Assembly (NCBI GenBank): GCA_016719925.1
Contig: JADJYC010000005.1
Location: forward strand, 248,001 to 312,000
Direction: 5' to 3'
Source of the DNA: Crocinitomicaceae bacterium
Lineage (GTDB): Bacteria > Bacteroidota > Bacteroidia > Flavobacteriales_D > Crocinitomicaceae
Length of the DNA stretch: 64,000 nucleotides
A model generated the notes under the pieces. It saw nothing but the letters and a program-made list of their open reading frames with translations. It had not been told where the DNA came from and ran no database searches. Position 1 is the first letter of the stretch; each line of letters starts with the position of its first letter. Positions 21,201 through 30,076 of the stretch are shown here, piece after piece. The position numbers and the translations under genes were made by a program.

Positions 21201-22074
21201 TCACCGGATTAGCGGAATTGGCAGTTGTTCCAATCCTCTGGGCAGGATCAGTTGAATCAATATGAATAAAATAATAAGACATGGAATCAATTCTGTTTGC
21301 AGAAGCAAAAAAATCATCTGCACCAACAGTAATTTCATCTGGTCCGGTAGCATAAAACAAAATATAATCGCCGGTGTTAAAAACACCATCTCCATCTCCT
21401 TCAATGTAAATATTGTTTTTTATCAGGTCATCCGGATGATACTGATTATTCAAAGTTGGTAATTTCGGAATATGATTCCCGTATACATTTATGCTGTTTG
21501 GATTTAATCCGCTCATTGAAACTCCCATGGTTTGCAAAAAAGAATAATCCAGTTTATGCACTCCGGATTTTGTTACGCCAACTTTGAACCAGGATCCGCT
21601 GTTTAAAACTGAATTGGGAGCAAAACTGGTGGATCTTGAATTCATAACTGGTCCATTATTCTGAACTTCAATTCTGATTTCGGAAACCATTTTTACTTCT
21701 GCCCCGTCAAAAATCAGAGGTGAATATGCTATCACAAGATAATTTTCCAATCTGGTTTTTTCAATAGAAACCACAATTTCAGAACTTTCAGGCAAATACT
21801 TTTTATCAAATCTTGACGGCAAAGAAATAGTTTCGTAACTTACTGATGAAATCACGTTTGAATAGTCAAAATTTCCTTTCTCAGGTAATAGAACAGTTTG
21901 ATTGGAATAGACCTGTGAAGTGGCAGAGGCAAAAGTGCAGGTGCAGATTGATTTTCCGGGATCCCATTTTGTAGAGACAATTACTTCGTAAGCACTTGCT
22001 GTCAGGGAATTTACAACAAGTATAATGAGTAAAAAAAATCTGAGCATGAATGGTCGTTTCAATAATAAATTCAT
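18250..22074 (-). CDS. porU: T9SS C-terminal signal peptidase/sortase PorU
   Basis: Outer-membrane-associated cysteine protease that removes the C-terminal sorting domain of T9SS cargo and attaches cargo to the surface. The 1,274-residue product has a signal peptide (LRFFLLIILVVNSLTASAY), a gingipain-like C25 catalytic domain with the His in FNYVGHGGETGL and the Cys in VFISATCEFSRF, and a C-terminal sorting-type domain (LNYPNPFTTHTEFFF; GRGVYVYRLQ). Length and order agree with PorU. One uninterrupted frame of 3.8 kb. A second Met at 22047 is an alternative start. It shares a 130-bp divergent region with porP. Confidence 0.94.
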   Translation of the reverse strand: MNLLLKRPFMLRFFLLIILVVNSLTASAYEVIVSTKWDPGKSICTCTFASATSQVYSNQTVLLPEKGNFDYSNVISSVSYETISLPSRFDKKYLPESSEIVVSIEKTRLENYLVIAYSPLIFDGAEVKMVSEIRIEVQNNGPVMNSRSTSFAPNSVLNSGSWFKVGVTKSGVHKLDYSFLQTMGVSMSGLNPNSINVYGNHIPKLPTLNNQYHPDDLIKNNIYIEGDGDGVFNTGDYILFYATGPDEITVGADDFFASANRIDSMSYYFIHIDSTDPAQRIGTTANSANPVTGIATTGINYFLHETDDVNLLKSGDGWLGEHFDVQLTHTFTANLESITAGSTIEMVTAIGSSVKSGTGSFSVSVNGSQVSLITCPTLSSNYTEAKYSTSNTTFTSSTSTLNFSTTFTRSSASSEAWLDYILLNYKRNLSLGSAQLFVHNFETIGAGNTTQFEISNVSSATRIWEITDPLNVNQVAATLSGSVYTFIQNTDSLRSFVAFNASQALTPVSISSVPNQDLHALPQADYIIVTHPSLADQANRLADLHRNKGLSVHVLDIRQVYNEFGGGAADPVAVRWLMKMFYDRAAGDPLLMPKYLCLFGDRTYDPLNRLTDNFYLIPTYNSVENGDIEYISSYTADDFFGFLDDNEGISAANLLDVGIGRIPVINLEQAEQVVDKIEHYMNFGSYLYSNANGVQCNSDGYSSTFGDWRNRVVLMADDEDFGQFVDDCEALSDTTEKNHPEMNVIKIYLDAYQQTVTSGGQRYPGAEEAINQNMNKGALIFNYVGHGGETGLSLERVVTIPMIESWTNINNLTVFISATCEFSRFDDPGRVSAGETTLITPYGGAVGLLTTTRLVQVSVNTDLVQNLYTVLFNEVNDEPLALGEILRQTKNLTAGSDNIRNFTLLGDPALKLGKPQPMIVTDSINGVSVLSATDTLKALSKITISGHLEDGAGNILTGYNGIAYPTVYDKAKLKYTLGQDPNSPVLGFMARNNVIYKGKSSVVNGYFTCTFVVPKDIDYNYGKGKVSYYANNTNSNSYGYDTTIIVGGVDPNGVNDQTGPLVDLFMNDQNFADGGITNSTPTLIAEISDENGINTTGNGIGHDITVIIDGNTSAPIILNNFYEADLDTYQSGKVTYQFTELEEGPHDITFKVWDVNNNSSESKLEFVVVNEEELGISHVLNYPNPFTTHTEFFFEHNQCCSALQVRIDIFTVSGKLVKTIFDNVNTIAYRSEGIEWDGKDEYGDELGRGVYVYRLQVTSSEGKKEEVVEKLVIF

Positions 22075-22131
22075 AAAAAAATCAAACGATACAGGGTGTA
22101 TATGTTAAAAAAACGCCCGATTGTACTTATT

Positions 22132-22163
22132 ATTGCAAAACTTGGGAAAAAATCGGAATTTTG
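22132..22163 (+). promoter_or_regulatory. Candidate promoter of porP
   Basis: ATTG (22132-22135), 20 bases, then GAATTTTG (22156-22163): near matches (3/4 and 7/8) to the TTTG/TAnnTTTG consensus. The leader would be about 35 bases. It contains GGGAGAG 7-9 bases before the ATG, an unusually purine-rich, Shine-Dalgarno-like stretch for this genome. Confidence 0.4.
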
Positions 22164-22204
22164 AAACCTTAATCAAAACAAGGTCGTAACAGGGAGAGAT
22201 AAAA

Positions 22205-23209
22205 ATGAATATGGGAATTGTTAGAAAATACATTAATGCGTTGTTTTTGCTGATGTTTCTGGGCATTTCATCTGTAAATGTAAATGCACAGGATCCGGAA
22301 TTCACGCAGTTCTATGCAAACCCTATTTATCTGAATCCTGCACTGGCAGGTACTCACGGATGTCCGAGATTAAATATGAATCACAGGAATGAATGGCCGG
22401 CAATTTCAGGTTCATTTATTACAAACAGCATTTCTTATGATCAGTTTGTGAACGTGCTGCAAGGTGGGCTTGCATTTATGGTGACTAATGATATGGCTGG
22501 TAAAAACACCATTAACTGGTCAACTATCAATGTCGCTTATTCCTATCATCTTCACGTAACCAGAAAATTCTCCATTCTTTTTGGCGCTCAGGCTACCTGG
22601 AATCAAAAATTTCTGGACTGGAACAAACTAACTTTCGGAGATATGATTGATCCCCGCCGTGGCTTTATTTATCAAACCGGTGATGTACCAAGAGGAACTT
22701 TGATGGATAACGGATGGGGTACCAGAGGATTTTTTGATGTATCTGCAGGTATAGTTGGATTTTCAAAGAATTTCTATTTTGGATTTGCAGCAAAACATTT
22801 GAATCAGCCTGAAGAATCACTTATTTTAGGAAACTCAAGACTTCCAATGCGTTTTACAGGTCACATGGGTGTGAATATTGAATTTGGAAAAGGATCTCAA
22901 TATCAAAATGTTACTGCGATTTCACCAAATATTATTTATACCTATCAAGACGGCTTCATGCAACTGAATCTTGGTACTTACCTGAAATACGGCGTATTCA
23001 CTGCAGGCTTTTGGCTAAGAGCGAGAGATGCGTTTATTATGTCAATCGGAATTAACTCCGGAACTTTCAAATTTGGTTACAGCTATGACCTTACTGTGTC
23101 ACCGCTTACCAATGCTTCAGGGGGTTCACACGAATTATCACTGGGTCTGAATTTTAACTGTTCATCAAAACCACAAAAGTTCAGAACTATATCATGTCCG
23201 TCTTTTTAA
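22205..23209 (+). CDS. porP: T9SS outer-membrane protein PorP (PorP/SprF family)
   Basis: Beta-barrel partner of the T9SS motor/ring; PorP/SprF members tether the GldK/GldN ring or cargo adaptors to the outer membrane. The 334-residue sequence has a signal peptide ending VNVNAQ, then the diagnostic DPEFTQFYANPIYLNPALAGT motif. It has alternating barrel strands and the GINSGTFKFGYSYD strand near the end. The C-terminal tail after about residue 310 has two Cys, unusual for a barrel end. It sits 70 bp upstream of gldK, in the known porP-porK order. The start could also be Met3. Confidence 0.9.
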   Translation: MNMGIVRKYINALFLLMFLGISSVNVNAQDPEFTQFYANPIYLNPALAGTHGCPRLNMNHRNEWPAISGSFITNSISYDQFVNVLQGGLAFMVTNDMAGKNTINWSTINVAYSYHLHVTRKFSILFGAQATWNQKFLDWNKLTFGDMIDPRRGFIYQTGDVPRGTLMDNGWGTRGFFDVSAGIVGFSKNFYFGFAAKHLNQPEESLILGNSRLPMRFTGHMGVNIEFGKGSQYQNVTAISPNIIYTYQDGFMQLNLGTYLKYGVFTAGFWLRARDAFIMSIGINSGTFKFGYSYDLTVSPLTNASGGSHELSLGLNFNCSSKPQKFRTISCPSF

Positions 23210-23210
23210 T

Positions 23211-23218
23211 TATGTTTG
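23211..23218 (+). promoter_or_regulatory. Candidate -7 box upstream of gldK
   Basis: TATGTTTG matches TAnnTTTG exactly. It begins 2 bp after the porP stop and 62 bp before the gldK start. No clear -33 TTTG at the standard spacing. It would let gldK be transcribed in addition to read-through from porP. Confidence 0.35.
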
Positions 23219-23279
23219 TAACCTTTTTATAAAGACCGATTATATTGCAAAAATTAAAATGTTAACTAAACCATACACA

Positions 23280-25328
23280 ATGAGAGGGAAAAAGTTAGTT
23301 GTAATCGCAGTAGCAGTGGCAGGATTGATTGCCTCATGTGCTCGTGAACGATCAAACGCAACCGGTTGGGAGTATAATAACCCAATGAACGGAGGTTTCC
23401 AGAAAGTTCCTTACTATGATCAGGAAACTGGTCCTGGTTTGATTCTGGTTGAAGGTGGAACATTCACAATGGGTCGTGGTGAACAGGACGTTACTTATGA
23501 ATGGAACAACACACCGCGTCGTGTTACTGTTTCTTCATTTTATATGGATCAGTTTGAGGTTACAAACTTTAACTGGCTTGAATATCTTTATTGGACAAGA
23601 AGAACTTACGAGGAATTCCCGATGGTTTATAAAAATGCATTGCCGGATACCAATTGCTGGAGATCACCGCTTGCATTCAACGAACCGTATGTTGAATATT
23701 ATCTGAGACACCCTGCTTACCAAAACTATCCTGTTGTTGGTGTTAGCTGGAATCAGGCAAACGATTTCTGCAAATGGAGAACTGATCGTGTGAATGAGTT
23801 TATCCTTATTCGTGAAGGTGTATTAACGTGGAATCCAGATCAGTCTGGTGATCCGTTTACGACTGACACATATATGGCAGATCAATATCACCCCGGAGAA
23901 GATAAAGAACAACAATTGCTTGACCTTGATCCAAAACAAGGATGGAGCGGAAAAAGATCTGATTTAGGTCAGCGTATCGTTCGTATGGAAGATGGTATTC
24001 TTTTACCACGCTACCGCCTCCCGACAGAAGCTGAGTGGGAATTTGCCTACTACGGTTTGATCGGGGCTATGACAAATGAAGCTGACCCTGGTGTAATCGA
24101 AAACAGAAGAACTTATCCTTGGACAGGCCACTGGGTACGTCAGGATGACGAACAGTTCCAGGGAGATATCCGTGCAAACTTTGTTCGCGGACAAGGTGAC
24201 TACATGGGGGTTGCAGGTGCATTAAATGATGCTGCAGATGTAACTGCTCCGGTTGATTCATACTGGCCAAATGATTATGGTTTGTATCACATGGCTGGTA
24301 ACGTGTCTGAGTGGGTTATGGATGTTTACCGTCCATTGTCTCATGAAGATTTTGATGAATTCAGACCATTCCGTGGAAACGTGTTCACTACAAAAGTTTT
24401 AGGTAATGACGGTGCAATTGATGAGAAAACCACACAGGTAATTTATGATGTATATGGTATCAAAGAATATCTGCACGAATTTGAGCGCGTACGTTTCCAG
24501 AGAATTTCAGCTCAGGATCACGTTCAGGGCTTGACAGAAAGAGATTCACTTGACTCTACCGGTTTGTACAGAGGTATGAGCATGAATGTAAAGTCACGTA
24601 ACGATATTGATTACTATAACAGTCCGCCTGAACAAGTTTATTTATCAAAAAATAAATCTAAAGATTCAATGGAGCTGATGTTATTGAAAGAGCTTAACCG
24701 TGTAGTTGACATGGCAATTGATGCAGCTAATCAGCAATTCTATATGGAAGCTTCTGAAATTATTCAGACAAATATTTTTGATGGTTTGTTTGACGGGGTT
24801 GATCCTCGATTTATCAGAACAGATAATCTGGGGAATGAATATCCGCTAGAAATTATTCCAATGCTGAGAAAAGGTATTTCTGATTACATTGTTAACACGC
24901 CGGGAAATCTGAAGTGGAGACAGGTAACAGCAGAAGAAAATGTTGACCGTACCAATTATAAAAACTCTGACTACAGAGATTATATTGACGGTGACTTTGA
25001 GTCTTCTAAATACTTTGGAGATGATAAACGCAAGAGTGATATCAACTCTGGTATCCGTGATGAGTCTTTGGTAATGTATCAGAATGACCACGAAGCGTAT
25101 GACTTAGTTGGTAATGATGTTCAGCCAAATGACAGAACAGGCTGGCCAACTACAATGGTATCTGATAAATCACGTGTTTATAAAGGTGGTTCATGGAGAG
25201 ACCGTGCATACTGGATTGTAGGTTCAAACCGCAGATTCTTAGATGAAGATCAGTCAAGCTGCACAATCGGATTCAGATGTGCTATGGATCGTCTTGGAAG
25301 CCCTAGAGGTCTTGGAAGATACAGATAG
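23280..25328 (+). CDS. gldK: T9SS ring lipoprotein GldK (PorK)
   Basis: Lipoprotein of the periplasmic GldK/GldN ring beneath the outer membrane. The start at MRGKKLVVIAVAVAGLIASC places a lipobox (LIASC) at residue 20; an in-frame ATG at 23259 is less likely. The formylglycine-generating-enzyme-like fold is seen as GLILVEGGTFTMGRG, SFYMDQFEVTN, YPVVGVSWNQA, YRLPTEAEWEFAYYG, GNVSEWVMDVYRPLS and a terminal KGGSWRDRAYW...GFRCAMD. Between the last two blocks lie about 200 extra residues with a Lys/Glu helix (24,650-24,790). At 682 residues it is much longer than typical GldK (about 450-500). It is followed by a terminator, not by gldLMN. Confidence 0.93.
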   Translation: MRGKKLVVIAVAVAGLIASCARERSNATGWEYNNPMNGGFQKVPYYDQETGPGLILVEGGTFTMGRGEQDVTYEWNNTPRRVTVSSFYMDQFEVTNFNWLEYLYWTRRTYEEFPMVYKNALPDTNCWRSPLAFNEPYVEYYLRHPAYQNYPVVGVSWNQANDFCKWRTDRVNEFILIREGVLTWNPDQSGDPFTTDTYMADQYHPGEDKEQQLLDLDPKQGWSGKRSDLGQRIVRMEDGILLPRYRLPTEAEWEFAYYGLIGAMTNEADPGVIENRRTYPWTGHWVRQDDEQFQGDIRANFVRGQGDYMGVAGALNDAADVTAPVDSYWPNDYGLYHMAGNVSEWVMDVYRPLSHEDFDEFRPFRGNVFTTKVLGNDGAIDEKTTQVIYDVYGIKEYLHEFERVRFQRISAQDHVQGLTERDSLDSTGLYRGMSMNVKSRNDIDYYNSPPEQVYLSKNKSKDSMELMLLKELNRVVDMAIDAANQQFYMEASEIIQTNIFDGLFDGVDPRFIRTDNLGNEYPLEIIPMLRKGISDYIVNTPGNLKWRQVTAEENVDRTNYKNSDYRDYIDGDFESSKYFGDDKRKSDINSGIRDESLVMYQNDHEAYDLVGNDVQPNDRTGWPTTMVSDKSRVYKGGSWRDRAYWIVGSNRRFLDEDQSSCTIGFRCAMDRLGSPRGLGRYR

Positions 25329-25350
25329 TAAAATCTTAAATACAAAATTT

Positions 25351-25391
25351 AAAAATCCCGTCCCAAATAATGGTGACGGGATTTTTTTTTG
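25351..25391 (+). terminator. Rho-independent terminator after gldK
   Basis: Perfect 8-bp stem ATCCCGTC (25355-25362) with GACGGGAT (25375-25382), a 12-base loop and a run of T; the stem extends into flanking A/T pairs. It ends the porP-gldK unit. Confidence 0.9.
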
Positions 25392-25417
25392 AACCATTTC
25401 ATTTCATTGTTGTACCT

Positions 25418-25448
25418 ATTGCAAACAAAGCAAGTTGGAGTTGATTTG
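25418..25448 (+). promoter_or_regulatory. Candidate promoter of the DUF4139 gene
   Basis: ATTG (25418-25421), 19 bases, then TTGATTTG (25441-25448), each one base from consensus. The spacing is ideal and the leader about 30 bases. Confidence 0.35.
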
Positions 25449-25484
25449 GAAAATTAAATCGCCACAGGAATAAAAAATACAACT

Positions 25485-27188
25485 ATGAAAAAAATTATTT
25501 TTTTACTGACACTGTTTTCAGTAACATCTTTTGCCGCCGACAAAGGAACCGTAATTAAATCGAGCATCAGCAAAGTAACCGTGTATCAGCAAGGCGCACA
25601 GATCCAGCTAAAAGCAGCCTACACCGTTCCAAAAGGAATTTCTACACTCATTATTGAAGATGTGAGTCCGCAGATAGATCCAAACAGTATTCAGATCAAT
25701 GCATCCGGAAACATAATTCTGCTGGATTCCAAATATTCAATTTTCTATCCTGAGCCAGATCCAATAGAAAATCCGACAAATGAAATTCCTTTGAAAATAC
25801 AAAAGGAAATTACGTTGCTGCAGGACTCGCTTTTTGAAATGGATTATGAAATTGCTTCTATTCAATATCAGATTGACGTCCTTAACAGTGAGAAAAGAAT
25901 CATTGAAAATAACGGAACAATAAAAGGAGAAGGAAAAGTAAATGATTCAATCCCATTATTAAAAGATGCTTTATTATTCTATCATGAAAAAATGAATGCG
26001 ATAAATAAAGAATTGCTCCGTCTTGGAAGAATCAAAGTTGAACTTGGAAAAAAACAGGCAAGAATGCAAAACCGCCTGAACGAACTTTATAATTATAATT
26101 ACAATAATAATCTTACAAATCAGCAATACAAAGAACCCATTTACAGAATTGAAATAACTGTTTCAGCAGATGAAGCCGCAACCGGAAAAATAGAAGCAAC
26201 TTATCTTGTAAACAATGCCGGATGGATTCCAATGTATGATTTCAGAAGTACTACTTCAACCGGTTCTATTGAATTGACCTACAAAGCGCATGTTTATCAA
26301 AATACAGGAATTGACTGGAGCGATGTTCGTTTAAGTTTATCTACCAACAATCCGTATGCAAATAAAACCAAACCAGAATTGTCACCCTGGTATCTTGACT
26401 ACTATACGTATCAATATAATTATTACGACAACAACAAAAAAGACGGTGATGTAGGCGGAGGTTTTGGTACTGCAATGCCAACTCTTGCCAGAACAGAAAG
26501 TGTTGACGCGTCTATGGATCAGGAGGAATTCAATTCGAAAACATCAATCAATTATACAACCATGGTTGAGCATATGATTTCAGTAGAATACAATATAGAT
26601 CTCCCCTATTCGATTAAATCAGATGGACAAATGAATATGGTAATGGTAAATAACAAAACGCTGAATACAGATTTTCTTTATTACGCTGTACCTAAAATTG
26701 ATCTTTCAGTTTATCTGGTTGCCCGCATCACTGACCTGGCTTCATTGAATTTAATCCCTGGCAAGGCGAATTTGTTTCATGACGGCGCATATCTCGGAGA
26801 AACATATTTGAATCCAACAACGATGGAAGATACTTTGAACCTGAGTTTAGGAAAAGATCCGGGAGTGGTAATCAGCAGAACATTAATGAAAGATGAATCA
26901 AAAAGAAAAAGTAGTTGGTGACAAAATTGAAAAATCAGTTTCTTACAGAATCACAATTAAAAATCAGAAAGCAAAAATATCCGTGTGATTTTACAGGATC
27001 AGCTGCCTGTTTCCAGAAATTCAGAAATTGAAATTGAGGTGCTTGATGTTTCAAAAGGAGTTGCAGATCCGGTTACGGGAATCATTGACTGGAACGTAAG
27101 GTTAAAACCAAGCGAATCACAAACATTCAATCTGATCTATACGGTTAAGTATGACAAAACGAAAACCATCAATCTGGCCTACTATTAA
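25485..27188 (+). CDS. MuiA-like DUF4140/DUF4139 protein (two frame breaks)
   Basis: Exported protein of the 'mucoidy inhibitor MuiA' family; molecular role unknown. Signal peptide MKKIIFLLTLFSVTSFA; N-terminal DUF4140-like part (SKVTVYQQGAQIQLKA, LIIEDVSPQIDPNSI); a coiled coil (about residues 100-200); and the C-terminal DUF4139 beta-domain (YLVNNAGWIPMYDFRS, YQNTGIDWSDVRLSLST). The frame breaks at A runs 26900-26910 and 26973-26977. Repair joins VVGDKIEKSVSYRITIKNQ and RVILQDQLPVSRNSEIEI to the family C-terminus (GIIDWNVRLKPSES). About 566 residues. A Tyr/Asn-rich stretch (YYTYQYNYYDNNKK) is conspicuous. Confidence 0.85.
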
Positions 27189-27223
27189 TAATCTAAAAAC
27201 AAAAGAAGCGAAGGGTTGATGAG

Positions 27224-27260
27224 AAAAGGCAGGAGATATTAATTTATTTCCTGCTTTTTT
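27224..27260 (+). terminator. Terminator hairpin between the DUF4139 gene and plsC-like gene
   Basis: AAAAGGCAGGA (27224-27234) pairs with TCCTGC-TTTT (27249-27258) with one bulged base, followed by T. The right arm overlaps the last codons of the opposing acyltransferase gene. The A-rich left arm allows weaker use on the minus strand. Confidence 0.6.
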
Positions 27261-28006
27261 ATTTTATCCATGGTATTGAACTCAGGAGTTTGTTCAATAG
27301 CTGTCATCATTTGCTGCATTATTTCTTCTACGGTTTTTGTATAATCAATTTCCATAGGTGGTTTGATGCGCATGCGCAATTCAGAATTTGTCTTTTTGGT
27401 TTTGAGACCTTTTTTATCAAATGATCTTCTGAAACCATCAATGACAACAGGTATTACAATTGGTTTATGTTTTTTTACGATGATTGAAGTTCCAATTCTG
27501 CCCGGAGCATATGGAGTTGTTGTTCCCTGCGGAAAAGTAATCAGCCAGCCGTCCTGCAATGCACGGTCAATATTCTGAACTTCACTTTTATCTACTTTCC
27601 TTCTTACATTTTTACCGCCGGCGCGCCATGAACGGTTTATAGTAACCGCACCTGACATGGCAAGTAATTTTGGAAGAAAACCTGCCTTCATGGTTTCTTC
27701 AGCTGCAACATAATAAATATTGTGTTTTTTACATTTAAGAAATCCGGGATATCTGATTGAATTAGGATGACCGGTTATTGCGGCATGAATCGTATGAAAG
27801 AAAAATGACACATCAGCAAAATAAGTCTGATGATTAGAAATGATCAATACATTTTTGTCAGGAAGCTGATTAAAAATTTCTGCACCTTCAATTCTTGCCT
27901 TATATCTGAAATTAAATCTGAAATAAACCACCGAGCCAAAAAAACGGATTGTGGATTTCTTTAGAAAAATAGATTGGTTAAATATGTTTTTTCTGAAAAG
28001 CGGCAA
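27239..28006 (-). CDS. PlsC-type 1-acylglycerol-3-phosphate acyltransferase family protein
   Basis: Membrane-associated acyltransferase presumed to transfer an acyl chain in phospholipid or glycolipid synthesis. The 255-residue protein shows the four PlsC blocks in order: ISNHQTYFADV (I), SGAVTINRS (II), FPQGTTTPYAPGR (III) and VIPVVIDGF (IV). Block I has five residues between His and Asp (HQTYFAD) instead of the classical HX4D, and block III reads FPQGTT rather than FPEGTR. The substrate may therefore differ from plain lyso-PA. Intact, single gene, convergent with the DUF4139 gene. Confidence 0.8.
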   Translation of the reverse strand: MPLFRKNIFNQSIFLKKSTIRFFGSVVYFRFNFRYKARIEGAEIFNQLPDKNVLIISNHQTYFADVSFFFHTIHAAITGHPNSIRYPGFLKCKKHNIYYVAAEETMKAGFLPKLLAMSGAVTINRSWRAGGKNVRRKVDKSEVQNIDRALQDGWLITFPQGTTTPYAPGRIGTSIIVKKHKPIVIPVVIDGFRRSFDKKGLKTKKTNSELRMRIKPPMEIDYTKTVEEIMQQMMTAIEQTPEFNTMDKIKKQEIN

Positions 28007-28160
28007 AATACTTAGAATAAGATTAGTGGTTAATCACAAATATACGAAATCCAAACAGGACTTAAACAAGGAGTCAAACGGGCAAAAGCACTGAAAATCA
28101 ACAATTTTTATCTCTGAAAAAAAAGTTGTAACTTTAGGGTTCATATATTTTAATACCACC

Positions 28161-30020
28161 ATGAAAAAAATAGTTACTCTCGCTTCGGTATTATTTGCAT
28201 TACCGGTTTTAAGTTTTGCGCAGGATAATACAGATGAAATAACACCGGAAGTTACCTGGGATTATCCTACCCGATTTTTTAAAACAGCACCTTTAAGAGA
28301 TATTATCAAAGGATTACCACCTATTGATGAATCATCATTTCCAAATGAAGCACCAAAAGTGCGCAGATGGAAACCAGATACAACTAAAATTGTTGATATT
28401 GGAATTCCTGAAAACAACCATATGGATCCTGCATGTCAAAGTGAAATGGGAACCAAAGCTGGTTTTGGAATGAAAGCAAACTGGCAGGGAATGACCGGTG
28501 CCGGTTATCCGCCAGATCCAACTGGTGCAGCAGGTCCTGATCATTATGTACAGGCCATTAACTCATCTTACAGGGTATATAATAAAGATGGCAGCGCAGC
28601 GCAGCCCTCAATTGGTTTGAATAGTTTTTTCTCTGAGCCAGACGGTTCCGGAGATCCGATTGTAATGTATGACCGTTTTGCTGACCGCTGGTTTATCAGT
28701 CAATTTACTGACCCATTCGCAACACCGTATAGAATATTAATTGCCGTTTCTGAAACATCAGATCCAATGGGTGCTTATTATTTCTATGAATATACATTCT
28801 CGCAGTTTCCTGATTATCCAAAATTCTCAGTATGGTCGAATGCGTATTTCATGACGGCAAATACAAATCCGTCTAACAATGACTGTATTGCTTTTGAAAG
28901 AGAAGCTATGTTATTGGGTGACCCTTCAGCAATGAAAATTAATCTGACTTTTCCAAACTTCTATCAGTTTTTCCACAGTATAGCGCCAACTTACGCTGAA
29001 GGACCAACTGAACCAGATGCAGATGAACCAGGCTATTTCTTTGCTGTGCAGGATAATTCATGGAGTGGTGGGGGAATTTCTACGGATCACATCAAAATTC
29101 TGAAAGCTACTATTAACTGGACCACTCCTTCCAGTTCTTCAGTTGTAAACCATCAGACACTAAATACTTCCGCATTCAATTCATCTTTCACAACAAGCTG
29201 GAATGACCTTGATCAAATGGGAACAACAGCAAAACTGGATGCAGTTGCCGGAATTTTTATGTACCGTGTTCAATACAGAAGATTTGACGGATACAATGTT
29301 GTCATGTTATGCCACACAGTTGATGTGGATAATACTAACCGTGCAGGCGTGCGCTGGTATGAATTGAGAGATAATAATGACGGGCAATGGTATATTCATC
29401 AGCAAAGCACCTATTCACCGGATAATGATAATAACCGCTGGATGGGAAGTATTGCCATGGATCATCAGGGAAGTATTGCATTGGCATATTGTTTTAACGG
29501 TCCGTCAGATCACCCTGGAATCAGATACACTGGAAGATACCCGAATGATCCTTTAAATGAAATGACTGTTCAGGAACAAATTGCGGTTGAAGGTAACGGA
29601 TATCAGGATGCCACAAACCGTTATGGTGACTACTCTCAAATGACAATGGACCCGTCTGATGATCAGACTTTTTGGTTTACAGGAGAATATATTGGGGCTA
29701 CAAATGTACCACGCACACGAATTTTCTCATTCACAAGCTGGAATCTTGCAGGTGTAGAAGAAGACCCGATCAACGTGCCTTTCTTTAATGCCTATCAGCC
29801 TTCTCCGGATGTAGTAAGAGTTATCTGGAATGATATTTTAGATAATGAAGTAACCGCAACTTTGATAGACATGAACGGTAAATTGATTGCTTCCCAAAAA
29901 GTAATGACAAGTGAAGCGCAAATGGACATTGATGTATCTTCAGTTGCTTCAGGTATTTATGTTGTTAACTTCACCGGACCACAAACCAAACTCAGTCAGA
30001 AAATTTATCTGGCACAATAA
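28161..30020 (+). CDS. Secreted protein with T9SS type A sorting domain
   Basis: Unknown surface or secreted protein of 619 residues. It has a signal peptide (MKKIVTLASVLFALPVLSFA) and a Trp/Asp-rich beta domain without a catalytic motif I recognise. Landmarks are GAGYPPDPTGAAGPDHYVQ at about 113-131, VMYDRFADRWFISQF at about 167 and DATNRYGDYSQMTMDP at about 475. It ends in a C-terminal sorting domain (FFNAYQPSPDVVRV; LIDMNGKLIAS; VASGIYVVNF). The central part resembles bacterial propeller-like exoproteins in which a person-made ligand cannot be guessed. A TAACTTTA box lies at 28129-28136. It is one clean frame and a clear PorU client candidate. Confidence 0.85.
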   Translation: MKKIVTLASVLFALPVLSFAQDNTDEITPEVTWDYPTRFFKTAPLRDIIKGLPPIDESSFPNEAPKVRRWKPDTTKIVDIGIPENNHMDPACQSEMGTKAGFGMKANWQGMTGAGYPPDPTGAAGPDHYVQAINSSYRVYNKDGSAAQPSIGLNSFFSEPDGSGDPIVMYDRFADRWFISQFTDPFATPYRILIAVSETSDPMGAYYFYEYTFSQFPDYPKFSVWSNAYFMTANTNPSNNDCIAFEREAMLLGDPSAMKINLTFPNFYQFFHSIAPTYAEGPTEPDADEPGYFFAVQDNSWSGGGISTDHIKILKATINWTTPSSSSVVNHQTLNTSAFNSSFTTSWNDLDQMGTTAKLDAVAGIFMYRVQYRRFDGYNVVMLCHTVDVDNTNRAGVRWYELRDNNDGQWYIHQQSTYSPDNDNNRWMGSIAMDHQGSIALAYCFNGPSDHPGIRYTGRYPNDPLNEMTVQEQIAVEGNGYQDATNRYGDYSQMTMDPSDDQTFWFTGEYIGATNVPRTRIFSFTSWNLAGVEEDPINVPFFNAYQPSPDVVRVIWNDILDNEVTATLIDMNGKLIASQKVMTSEAQMDIDVSSVASGIYVVNFTGPQTKLSQKIYLAQ

Positions 30021-30041
30021 TTAAATAATGAATTTATTCCT

Positions 30042-30076
30042 AACGATCTGCGGATATCTGCAGATCGTTTTTTTTT
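30042..30076 (+). terminator. Bidirectional terminator
   Basis: Perfect 10-bp stem AACGATCTGC (30042-30051) / GCAGATCGTT (30060-30069), 8-base loop, then a run of T. It separates the T9SS cargo gene from the convergent radical SAM gene and directly touches that gene's stop codon. Confidence 0.9.

Noticed and set aside
19520..21462. Open frames antisense to porU
   Set aside because: No motifs and no promoter boxes; composition is that of the complement of a beta-rich protein.
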